64,000 nucleotides of DNA from Bacteroidota bacterium (GTDB lineage Bacteria; Bacteroidota; Bacteroidia; Chitinophagales; Saprospiraceae), in the NCBI GenBank assembly GCA_963169455.1, contig CAUJDW010000007.1, forward strand, positions 1 through 64,000, given 5' to 3'. The position numbers and the translations under genes were made by a program. Position 1 is the first letter of the stretch. Every line of letters starts with the position of its first letter. Of the stretch, positions 7,534 through 14,772 are shown piece after piece. The notes under the pieces were generated by a model. The model was not told where the DNA came from. It was given only the letters and a program-made list of their open reading frames with translations, and made no database searches.

Positions 7534-9261
7534 TTACCGCCCGTACCTTCGGCGCCGCAGCCAGTTGAATCCGAGGCCAAACAGGCCGAGAAAGGCCAGA
7601 GGAACCAGGATGTTCAGGCTTTGCCAGAAGGCTTTTTCCTGCCTTGCGCGTACGGTATCGAGGAGGCGCAGGCGGACTTCCTTGCCGCGGGCTTCGATCA
7701 CGCCCTGGCCATCGAGCAGGTATTCCAGGGCGTTCACCACGAAGTCCTTGTTGGCGAACAGGTAGCGTTCGAACTCATTGTATCCCAGGGGGCTGAAAGA
7801 CTGCTGTGCCTGGTTGGTTTTGTTTTTGGCGATATCGCCATCCGCCACCACGATCATTTTCGTGGGTTCGCTGGCGGCTTTGAACTCCATACCCAGTTCG
7901 TTCAGGCCTTCCAGCATGCTTTCCGTCACCCGGTTCTCGTAGCGGGACCGGAAAGCGCCTTCCATCAAAACAGCCAGGGGCTGCGGAGGTTTATTGAATT
8001 TTTCTTCCTGCAAGTCAGTTCTGAGGAATTCGAAGTTCATTTCGACCGGCAGGAACTGCAGCCGGGAGTTGGGGGAGGACTCCAGGAGCACCGTCCTTTC
8101 AATGCCCTGGCCTACCGCCACGCTGGTATCGATGATGCTGGGGTAAAACAGGTTGAGCGGGCCGAGGCTTTTGACGATGGGGTGATCTGCACGCGGCGTC
8201 ACGACCAGGTGGTAAGGATAGCGGAAGTAGTCGAATTGGGGAGCATTGCCCACCATGCCGGTGGCAAGCGGAATGCGGGAGCACTGCACGTCCAGCACCA
8301 GGTCGGGTTGAATGCGAACGCCGTAGCGGAACAGCAGGTCATCGAGATTGAGATCGTATTCATTGGGGTAGTAGCTGCTGCGGCCCCGCATGCTGTCGAG
8401 GTCGACGCGGACCTTGTCGAGCAGCCAGAGCACCTTGCCGCCGTTCATGATGTACTGGTCAATCTTGAATTTGTCCCTTTCAGAAAAGGGGCGCGTCGGT
8501 TTGGCCACGATCAGCGCGGCGGCCTCCTGCCCGACGGACACGACGCTGTCGAGGCTGATCCGGCCCACCTCGTAGAATTCGCGCAGCGTTTTGACGAGGT
8601 CTGCGGTTTCCAGCCCATCCAGTTCGCCGTGCCCTTTGGTGAAGAGGATATTCGGTTTGCGGGACAGGGCCAGCTTTTGGATCGCGTTGGCGAGCTTGTA
8701 CTCCAGGAGCGCGATAGAGTTGTTGAGGATGAGGTCGGGTGGCACGCCGGGCACTTCGTTTTCCAGCAGGTTGACCACCAGTGGCCGGTTTTTGCGGTAA
8801 ACGATAGCGTAGGGGTAAATCTGGCGTTCTTCCGTGCCTTCCACGCCCTTCACCCGCAGGTTGATGGGCGTGATCCCATCTTTGGCCAGTTCCTCCCGGC
8901 GGGCGTTGATCTCCTGAACGCTGCCCTGGTTGGGGTTCTCGAATTCGTATTCCACAAAACCGGAAACGGCGCGGAAATCGTCGAGCATGTCCTGCGTGGC
9001 CGCCTGAAGGCGCCTGAAACCGGCGGGAAATTCCCCCTCCAGCAGCACTTTCACATACACCACGTCGTCCAGGCCCTCCAGCAGCCCGCGGGTGGCCCTG
9101 GTCAGGGTGAAGCGCTTCTCCTCTGTCATGTCCAGGTATGCATACAAAGCCCTGCCGCCGATGCGGGCATTGGCCAGGATGTTGAGAAACAGTATGATTC
9201 CCACAAACAGGCCCAACTGGATCAGCGACTGGATTTTCTTGCTGGTTGTCTTTTTTGCCAT
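7534..9261 (-). CDS. gldG: Gliding-associated ABC transporter substrate-binding-like protein GldG
   Basis: A 575-residue protein with a membrane helix at residues 13-33 (LIQLGLFVGIILFLNILA), a large extracytoplasmic region of the ABC-type uncharacterised transport family, and a C-terminal helix (about 545-567) followed by WLRRRRYGR. The opening after the first helix, YLDMTEEKRFTLTRATRG, is the typical GldG pattern. GldG works with the ATPase GldA and permease GldF; the transporter is linked to gliding, although its cargo is not known and some gliding Bacteroidota lack it. The gene lies downstream of gldF on the same strand, separated by the heptanucleotide tract at 9275-9388. Confidence 0.9.
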   Translation of the reverse strand: MAKKTTSKKIQSLIQLGLFVGIILFLNILANARIGGRALYAYLDMTEEKRFTLTRATRGLLEGLDDVVYVKVLLEGEFPAGFRRLQAATQDMLDDFRAVSGFVEYEFENPNQGSVQEINARREELAKDGITPINLRVKGVEGTEERQIYPYAIVYRKNRPLVVNLLENEVPGVPPDLILNNSIALLEYKLANAIQKLALSRKPNILFTKGHGELDGLETADLVKTLREFYEVGRISLDSVVSVGQEAAALIVAKPTRPFSERDKFKIDQYIMNGGKVLWLLDKVRVDLDSMRGRSSYYPNEYDLNLDDLLFRYGVRIQPDLVLDVQCSRIPLATGMVGNAPQFDYFRYPYHLVVTPRADHPIVKSLGPLNLFYPSIIDTSVAVGQGIERTVLLESSPNSRLQFLPVEMNFEFLRTDLQEEKFNKPPQPLAVLMEGAFRSRYENRVTESMLEGLNELGMEFKAASEPTKMIVVADGDIAKNKTNQAQQSFSPLGYNEFERYLFANKDFVVNALEYLLDGQGVIEARGKEVRLRLLDTVRARQEKAFWQSLNILVPLAFLGLFGLGFNWLRRRRYGR

Positions 9262-9274
9262 GAAGGGGTTAGAA

Positions 9275-9388
9275 GTTACAGGTTACAGGTTACAGGTTAC
9301 AGGTTACAGGTTACAGGTTACAGGTTACAGGTTGCAGGTTACAGGTTACAGGTTGCAGGTTACAGGTTACAGGTTACAGGTTACAGGT
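9275..9388. repeat. Heptanucleotide tandem tract (GTTACAG)n between gldF and gldG
   Basis: About 16 copies of GTTACAG (CTGTAAC on the coding strand), with two GTTGCAG variants, fill nearly the whole gap between the gldF stop (9389-9391) and the gldG ATG (9259-9261). A 7-bp unit can gain or lose copies by slippage, changing spacing, and any read-through frame, between the two genes. Confidence 0.95.
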
Positions 9389-10120
9389 TTACCATTTTCT
9401 CCGTTCCAGGGAGAAGATAGTCAGCATGATAAAGAGGCCGATGACGGACAGGAAGTAGATCAGGTCGCGGGTATCGATGAGGCCGCGGCTGATGGAAGTG
9501 TAGTGGTAATCGATGCCCAGCATCTGCACCAACGCTTCGCTCCGGCCGGCGAAGAGGGGCAGGCGGCTGAAGAAATTGAAGCCCCAGTACAGCAGGAAGC
9601 AGAGGAAGCAGGCCAGGATGAAGGCCACGATCTGGTTGGCCGAGAGGCTGGATGCAAACAGCCCTACGGCGGCGAAGGAGCCCGCCAGCAGGAACAAGCC
9701 GATGTAGGAGCCCAGAATGGCGCCGGAATCGATGTTGCCGCGGGGAGAACCCAGTTCGTAGGCCGTGTAGTAGTAAAGCACTGTCGGCAGGAGCGCGAAG
9801 GCCGCCAGCAGCAGGCTGGCCAGGTACTTTCCCAGGATGATCTGCAGGTCCGTCAGCGGTTTGGTCGCCAGGAATTCGATGGTGCCGCTTTGCTGTTCCT
9901 CGGCAAAAGAGCGCATGGTGACGGCCGGGATGAGGAACAGGAATATCCGCGGTGCATTATCAAACAGCTGATCGAGCGAAGCGAAATTATCATTGAGCAG
10001 GCTGCTGTCCGGGAAGACGAACATCACCAGCCCCATCATCACCAGAAATACGCCGATGACGATGTACCCGATCAGGGAGCTGAAAAATGCGTTCACTTCT
10101 TTGAGAAAAATGCTTAACAC
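9389..10120 (-). CDS. gldF: Gliding-associated ABC transporter permease GldF
   Basis: A 243-residue integral membrane protein with about six helices, of the ABC-2 permease family. Family signs are the N-terminal FLKEVNAFFSSLIGYIVIG, the conserved PAVTMRSFAEEQQSGTIEFL loop after helix 2 and the C-terminal SLERRKW. It forms the membrane channel of the GldA-GldF-GldG transporter. Its stop codon abuts the heptanucleotide tract. The gene starts 26 bases after the stop of an unknown exported protein (10147-10824), and all these genes share one strand, so co-transcription from the gldA promoter is likely. Confidence 0.92.
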   Translation of the reverse strand: MLSIFLKEVNAFFSSLIGYIVIGVFLVMMGLVMFVFPDSSLLNDNFASLDQLFDNAPRIFLFLIPAVTMRSFAEEQQSGTIEFLATKPLTDLQIILGKYLASLLLAAFALLPTVLYYYTAYELGSPRGNIDSGAILGSYIGLFLLAGSFAAVGLFASSLSANQIVAFILACFLCFLLYWGFNFFSRLPLFAGRSEALVQMLGIDYHYTSISRGLIDTRDLIYFLSVIGLFIMLTIFSLERRKW

Positions 10121-10146
10121 AGGCGTCTCGCGTTTTGAGTTGTCTT

Positions 10147-10824
10147 TTAATCCAAATTATAATCCGGCACAAAGGCCTGGTTGCGGTCATCGTAGATGAG
10201 CAGGCACTTGAACAGTTTTTCGGAAGCTTCATCCTCCGGCAAGTCGGCGACGGTGCGCAGCAGCTGGGGGTCATCCGCTATCCACGACTGGAAAGCGGCG
10301 CGTTCGAATGGTTGTACGTCCCCGCTTTCGAAATGCAGCATAAAGGCCCGGACGACGGTTTTCTCGCGGGACACCATGCCTTTCCGGAAGGGCCTGCCTG
10401 TCAGGGGGTTATAGGCGGCGATTTCCACCAGTTCCGCTTCCTCCGTTTCGTGGGTGAAATAACATATCCGCCCCCGGACCCTTAGCCCGGCGAATGCCAT
10501 GGCGCCGACGGCGGCCGTATCGGGCAGGCGCACAAAGGGCAGCCCGTTGAGGCAGAACCCCCAGATGGAGTCCGCCGGCAGGGCCGTTCCACCCTTGCGG
10601 CGAATATAAGCCGCCTGGGCCGAAAATGCCTGCATATTCGAGACCAGTTGCGCATCCACTTCCTCCCATCCAAGGGCCGGCGCATTGGCGCGGAATTCAC
10701 CGAAGGACAGGTACACCCCGTCCCGGAAGCGGAAGTTCTTGTCCAGCAAAACACTGTCCGTCTGGGCGGGCAGGGCTGCTGCCGCAAGCAGGAAGAGCAG
10801 GCAAATATTGTTTTTGACGTTCAT
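10147..10824 (-). CDS. Exported protein of unknown function between gldA and gldF
   Basis: A 225-residue protein with a signal peptide (cleavage likely after ALPAQ, residue 21). The start of the mature part, NFRFRDGVYLSFGEFRANAP, is a pattern I recall from several uncharacterised exported proteins of Bacteroidota. No catalytic motif is evident. It is tightly packed between gldA (14-bp gap) and gldF (26-bp gap) on the same strand, so it probably belongs to the transporter operon, but no Gld name is known to me for it. Confidence 0.7.
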   Translation of the reverse strand: MNVKNNICLLFLLAAAALPAQTDSVLLDKNFRFRDGVYLSFGEFRANAPALGWEEVDAQLVSNMQAFSAQAAYIRRKGGTALPADSIWGFCLNGLPFVRLPDTAAVGAMAFAGLRVRGRICYFTHETEEAELVEIAAYNPLTGRPFRKGMVSREKTVVRAFMLHFESGDVQPFERAAFQSWIADDPQLLRTVADLPEDEASEKLFKCLLIYDDRNQAFVPDYNLD

Positions 10825-10838
10825 CTTACCTTTTTCCT

Positions 10839-11744
10839 CTACCTCGTTAAACGCTGGAATACTTCGTCGATTTCGAAAACCTCTTTTTTCATTTCCAGTA
10901 GTTTCACGCCCTTTTCAACGGCGAAGTCAAAAATGGCGGGGCGGAGGTCCACCTTGCTGTCCGCCGTGAGCTGGAAGCGGTTTTTGCCCAGTTCCTTTAC
11001 GTCTTTCACCTTCGGGATCTTCTTCAGGGCGCCGGCATCGGTTGCCCCCTGGAATTCCACGGTCACGGCCGATTCGGCGGAGAAGCGCTGCTGCAACTGG
11101 GAAATGGTGTCGTCGGCCACGATTTTCCCCTTGTTGATGATGAGCACGCGGTCGCAGATGGCTTTTACTTCCTGCATGATATGGGTGGAGAAGATGACGG
11201 TTTTCTCCTGCCCGAGTTGCCTGATCAGGCGGCGGATGTCGGCCAGCTGGTTGGGGTCGAGCCCGGAGGTAGGCTCATCGAGGATGAGCACGGCCGGGTC
11301 GTGCAGCATGGCCTGCGCCAGGCCTACCCGCTGGCGGTAGCCTTTCGACAGGGCGCCGATCTGCTTGTGCTGCTCCCGCTCCAGGCCGGTCATTTCGATC
11401 ATCTCGGCAATGCGCTGCCTGGGCCGCCGTATCTGGTGTACGCCGGCTACAAAAGCCAGGTATTCCCGTACGTACATGTCCTTGTACAGGGGGTTGTGCT
11501 CCGGCAGGTAACCGATCTGGCGGCGCACTTCCATGGGTTGTTTTTCTACGTCGAAACCACAGACATCGACACTGCCGGACGCCGGTGGGATGAAACAGGT
11601 GATGACCTTCATGGTCGTGGTCTTGCCCGCCCCATTGGGGCCCAGGAAACCCAGCACTTCACCCGCATGGGCCTGGAAGGATATGTCGTCGACTGCCTTT
11701 TGAGCGCCGTAAATTTTGGAAAGGTTCCGAACCGTAACAGACAT
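10839..11744 (-). CDS. gldA: Gliding-associated ABC transporter ATPase GldA
   Basis: A 301-residue ABC ATPase with Walker A GPNGAGKT (residues 35-42), signature LSKGYRQRVGLAQAM (132-146), Walker B VLILDEP (152-158) and the switch His188 in FSTHIMQE. The C-terminal 70 residues form the extra regulatory region found in GldA and related DrrA-type ATPases. It energises the GldF/GldG transporter encoded downstream. The ATG at 11744 was chosen because a TTG 30 bases upstream would coincide with the putative promoter at 11772-11779. This is the first gene of the minus-strand operon gldA - unknown - gldF - gldG - DUF4340. Confidence 0.9.
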   Translation of the reverse strand: MSVTVRNLSKIYGAQKAVDDISFQAHAGEVLGFLGPNGAGKTTTMKVITCFIPPASGSVDVCGFDVEKQPMEVRRQIGYLPEHNPLYKDMYVREYLAFVAGVHQIRRPRQRIAEMIEMTGLEREQHKQIGALSKGYRQRVGLAQAMLHDPAVLILDEPTSGLDPNQLADIRRLIRQLGQEKTVIFSTHIMQEVKAICDRVLIINKGKIVADDTISQLQQRFSAESAVTVEFQGATDAGALKKIPKVKDVKELGKNRFQLTADSKVDLRPAIFDFAVEKGVKLLEMKKEVFEIDEVFQRLTR

Positions 11745-11771
11745 GCGCAATTTCCTCTTTAATCGATCGTG

Positions 11772-11779
11772 CAAAGCTA
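11772..11779 (-). promoter_or_regulatory. Putative -7 element upstream of gldA
   Basis: CAAAGCTA on the plus strand reads TAGCTTTG on the minus strand (TAnnTTTG). The predicted start is near 11765, 20 bases before the gldA ATG. The -33 position falls at or inside the left end of the palindromic element at 11788-11922, so insertion of that element may have changed the promoter. Confidence 0.45.
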
Positions 11780-11787
11780 CTAAATTT

Positions 11788-11922
11788 GTAACTATTTAGG
11801 TTGGAACGCGGCCTGCACCCCGCGAAATGATAATCGGTGAGCCTTTGAAGGGCCTTTGCCTGCGCCGCGGGCTACAGGCCCGCGTTCCGGAAAAGGCCGA
11901 AAAGGAGCCCTTAAAAGTGAGC
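11788..11922. mobile_element. MITE-like palindromic element, copy A
   Basis: A 135-bp non-coding element starting GTAACTATTTAGG. It carries two inner arms, GGAACGCGGCCTGCACC (from 11804) and the inverse-complementary GCTACAGGCCCGCGTTCC (to about 11888), that can pair into a long hairpin. It aligns along most of its length with copy B at 48074-48207. The right end is degenerate (TTAAAAGTGAG in place of CTAAATAGTTAC). A possible target duplication is TAAATTT on the left and TGAATTT on the right. The rest of this 350-bp gap, 11923-12094, shows nothing recognisable apart from the upstream region of the next gene. Confidence 0.6.
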
Positions 11923-12094
11923 TGAATTTAAACAAATACAGGGCCAAACGCCCGGGAGCAGCACACCGAAGCCGCCCCCTTGTCAACAAGCGGCCCAACT
12001 CCCTCCTGCTCTGCACAATAATTGGGGCCCTGCGTGCTTTATACAGAAGCCATTTGATAATATGTGTTTTACTGAAATATAAAACGGCCTTTCA

Positions 12095-13102
12095 ATGCGT
12101 ATCTGTATCCCCTTCCTGCTTCTGTTTTCCCCGGCCATTACCCTGGCCCAGCACGGGCAGCTGCTCCGCAACAACGACATTTTATGGGCGGCGGAAGTAG
12201 AGTCCTTCATTTGTTTCGACGCCTTTGCCGAGCAGCAGGCGCCCGGCTTCCTGGAAGCCATGCCGCTGAAAGTAGTGCAGGAGGAAACCTTCAACCCCCA
12301 CCCCACCCCATTCACCAAAGAGTTGTTCGAGCTCATGGCGCAGGGCCGCTGGGCCGCCTTTGCCGACGCCGCCCTCAGCCGGCCGCTTCAGGAGGAAGCC
12401 CTGCGGGCTCATCTGGCCCCGGCGGACACCATTTCCGTTTTCGACCCGGAAACCTATGAGGAAAAGGTCGTGATCGTGCATAGTGAGCGGCTGGGGTCCA
12501 GCCCTGTTTTTGCGGTTCGGCAGATATTGTACTTCAACGGGCGGACGAACAGCCTGGAGAGCCAGGCGCTGGCCATCGCCCCCACCTGGAATGCCGGCGG
12601 CCCGCACGAACCCGACTACCGCCCCCTGGCCTGGTTCAAACTGCCCCCTGCAGACAAAAAGCTGTTCAGGATGGATTCCGGCCAACTACCCTTCGCTTCT
12701 TTTGTCAAACTGAACGTGCCGGAAAAATCGATGCGGGTGCTAAAAGGGGATGGAACGCCCCTCAAGGCGATCCTCTTCGGAAGAATGCAGGGCGGCAGGA
12801 TGAAAGGCTACGACGGCGAAGGCCGGCAAATACCGCCCGCCCAGGCGCCGGCCATCTTTTCCTCGGCCGATACGATCATCACCTTCGACCCGGAAACTTA
12901 TGAAGAAACGATTGATGTGGTGCAAAGGGACTTCAGCCCCGAAGATGTCGGCGCCTACCGCCTCAAGCAGGCCTGGTTTTTCAGCCCCGGCCGGGGAAGG
13001 CTGCAATGCCGCACCGAAGCCGTAGCCCCCAACATAGCCGTCACGGATGAATACGGGCAGTTGAAGTACCTGCATCCGCTGTTTTACTGGAAGAGGGAAT
13101 AA
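12095..13102 (+). CDS. Exported GldN-like protein with duplicated domain
   Basis: A 335-residue protein with a signal peptide (residues 1-18). Two copies of a roughly 75-residue unit are visible, at about 105-178 and 255-333. Each begins with FDPETYEE, continues through a basic stretch, a strand ending RQILYF or KQAWFF, the words S/CxxxAxAP, and ends with PLAWFK or PLFYWK. This order (FDPETYE, R-K-x-x-W-x-F, R-x-x-x-I-A-P, P-x-F-W) is what I recall of GldN, a periplasmic T9SS/gliding motor component. A single GldN has one unit in about 300 residues, so a tandem-duplicated relative is suggested. It is divergent from gldA, which supports a gliding link. The assignment rests on motif memory. Confidence 0.5.
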   Translation: MRICIPFLLLFSPAITLAQHGQLLRNNDILWAAEVESFICFDAFAEQQAPGFLEAMPLKVVQEETFNPHPTPFTKELFELMAQGRWAAFADAALSRPLQEEALRAHLAPADTISVFDPETYEEKVVIVHSERLGSSPVFAVRQILYFNGRTNSLESQALAIAPTWNAGGPHEPDYRPLAWFKLPPADKKLFRMDSGQLPFASFVKLNVPEKSMRVLKGDGTPLKAILFGRMQGGRMKGYDGEGRQIPPAQAPAIFSSADTIITFDPETYEETIDVVQRDFSPEDVGAYRLKQAWFFSPGRGRLQCRTEAVAPNIAVTDEYGQLKYLHPLFYWKRE

Positions 13103-13124
13103 GGTATGGGGCCGGAAGGCCATT

Positions 13125-13170
13125 AGGTCATTAGGCCGGAAGGCCGGCCGGCCTTCCGGCCTAACGACCT
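13125..13170. repeat. 46-bp near-perfect palindrome
   Basis: The core TTAGGCCGGAAGGCCGG and its exact inverse complement meet at 13147/13148, giving a 34-bp perfect palindrome (13131-13164). Flanking AGGTCA and CGACCT extend it to 46 bp with one mismatch. It lies between two convergent genes, where it could stop transcription both ways. GGAAGGCC/TTAGG words of the same type recur at 19381-19402 and 43522-43548. Confidence 0.85.
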
Positions 13171-13176
13171 CCCCTC

Positions 13177-13512
13177 TTACACCCGCACCATATCGCTCAC
13201 CATATCCTTGACTTCGACGGCCCGCCCGCGGGCGTTGGTGATGTGGAAGTAGTTGGCCCAGCCTTCATCGCGCACGGCTTTTTCCAGCATGTGGACGTGG
13301 CCCAGGGAGGGCATTTTCCAAACGGCCAGGTAGCGGTATTCGGCGTCGGCCGGCGTTTCTTCATCGCAAACGGAAAAACCGACAAGCTCCACGCCCAGTT
13401 TTTCCATGCGGGCCAGGTTTTGAGGTAATATGGAGAGAAATTCTTCGCGTTGTTCGCAGGGCAGGTTGCCCCATTCCGGGCGGGGCTTCCATAATTCGAC
13501 GTAGAGATACAT
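13177..13512 (-). CDS. Small DUF6616-like protein
   Basis: A 111-residue soluble protein without signal or membrane segment. The pattern YVELWKPRPEWGNLP at the start, the central ELVGFSVCDEET, YLAVWKMPS and the end segment WANYFHITNARG match what I recall of the DUF6616 family, whose members look like small dimeric alpha/beta (ferredoxin-like) proteins. No function is known. It converges with the gldN-like gene across a strong palindrome, and nothing in the context indicates a pathway. Confidence 0.6.
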   Translation of the reverse strand: MYLYVELWKPRPEWGNLPCEQREEFLSILPQNLARMEKLGVELVGFSVCDEETPADAEYRYLAVWKMPSLGHVHMLEKAVRDEGWANYFHITNARGRAVEVKDMVSDMVRV

Positions 13513-13665
13513 AGTCGGCCTGTTTTGTGATGAAATGCGGAGGCGGCGGCGCCGCCCTCTGATTTATTCGGATTCAAGATAGGCCTTGCCGCCGGCTGTT
13601 CAGGTGACTAAGCGCAACCGGGGGCAGTGATTTTTGGCAGCCTCCAATAGGAATAACCGCGGGCT

Positions 13666-14490
13666 TCAATTGGAATGATAACTGGCCACCTGCAGGCTGT
13701 AGCTGTTCGCACCTCCCACGTTCAACACGGCCTGGTCCAGCATGGTGCAGGTAGTAATGGAGGCATACGGTTTGGGAATGTCTATATAAAAACTATCCAG
13801 AAGGGCGCCATCATTTTTCCGAACGACCTCTATTTTTCTGACACCCGTGTCCATGAAAATCACACAACGGCTGGCGGACAAAAGGTGATATTCCGTTTCA
13901 TCCACCCTCAGAATTAGCGGTTCTGCCCCTGCGTGGTCAACCAGGATTTCATTATAAGACCCCAGGGTTGTTCCACCCCAATATAAAAGCAGTGAAAAAG
14001 CAACACCCAAAAAAGCCATTAAGGTGATTTCATCCATCCCACGGAGCATTATTGCAAAAATGATAAGGGAAATACCAAAAAGCACCATGGCAACTCCCTG
14101 GATCACCTTGCACAACCTCCTTTTCCAGCTGGGAGGGTTAAACACCTCCACCTTTTCAGTTGGAATGGCCTGTTGCAGGGCCGACAGTTGGGCGGCTTCA
14201 GATTTGTTGAAAACCATGGTTTCCGGAAAGCCTTGAAACAGTAAATCAATACACCCCCTGCACTGAAAAAAAGTATCCCGAACCTCCAACGGATGGCCCG
14301 GCTGCACGTCGGAAAAACTGTACACCCGCAGTTCTTTCATGGCGCCATGCACAACTACACCTGTTGCCGGGAATACCGCCATGGGGATGAATGCAACCAG
14401 GAACAAGGCCAATGGCCACATCCTAAAACACCCGCTCAACCTCCCACTCCTGAAAGGCATTTCCGCCTGTTGATTTTTCTTCGTTTTCAT
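13666..14490 (-). CDS. Membrane protein of unknown function
   Basis: A 274-residue protein with three hydrophobic helices, near residues 25-45, 125-147 and 152-172, separated by a loop holding a CxxC pair (FFQCRGC), and a C-terminal soluble beta-rich part of about 95 residues. The ATG at 14490 was chosen; an upstream TTG at 14604 would add a Ser/Arg-rich stretch that does not look like protein. I do not recognise the family. It stands alone, with about 150-bp gaps to its downstream neighbour and roughly 280 bp upstream to the divergent AraC-type regulator. Confidence 0.55.
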   Translation of the reverse strand: MKTKKNQQAEMPFRSGRLSGCFRMWPLALFLVAFIPMAVFPATGVVVHGAMKELRVYSFSDVQPGHPLEVRDTFFQCRGCIDLLFQGFPETMVFNKSEAAQLSALQQAIPTEKVEVFNPPSWKRRLCKVIQGVAMVLFGISLIIFAIMLRGMDEITLMAFLGVAFSLLLYWGGTTLGSYNEILVDHAGAEPLILRVDETEYHLLSASRCVIFMDTGVRKIEVVRKNDGALLDSFYIDIPKPYASITTCTMLDQAVLNVGGANSYSLQVASYHSN

Positions 14491-14747
14491 TCGGGATGAT
14501 TTTTTAGCAGTCCTTGATAAGGCCTTACGCTGCTGTTTCTCCCTTCCACTTCTGAGAATATATTCCCGGCAGGCCGAAAAGCAATGACGTAAATCACTTC
14601 CCAACAGATTTCCCTATGCCCCCTTTGCCAGCAAATTCCAATGCGGCCCAAACACGCCTGCATGTGAGAGGCCACGGGGTGCGCCCAAAGCTCGGGATTA
14701 GATACCAGCCCTAGGGGCTTGCGTGGACAAGCCATAAGAAATGTTTA

Positions 14748-14766
14748 AATTTATCCCGGATAAATT
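14748..14766. promoter_or_regulatory. Candidate operator palindrome before the AraC-type regulator
   Basis: AATTTATCC-C-GGATAAATT is a perfect 9+1+9 inverted repeat ending six bases before the ATG at 14773. A dyad at this place could be an operator for autoregulation or a hairpin over the start site. No second copy was seen upstream of the neighbouring amylase. Confidence 0.35.
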
Positions 14767-14772
14767 CAAACC

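Noticed and set aside
9275-9388. CRISPR-like repeat array
   Set aside because: The units are 7 bp with no spacers, and no cas gene is present.
7621-9420. Long plus-strand frame opposite gldG
   Set aside because: It is antisense to a recognised gene, made of low-complexity His/Val/Phe-rich translation with no domain. It is a GC-codon shadow.
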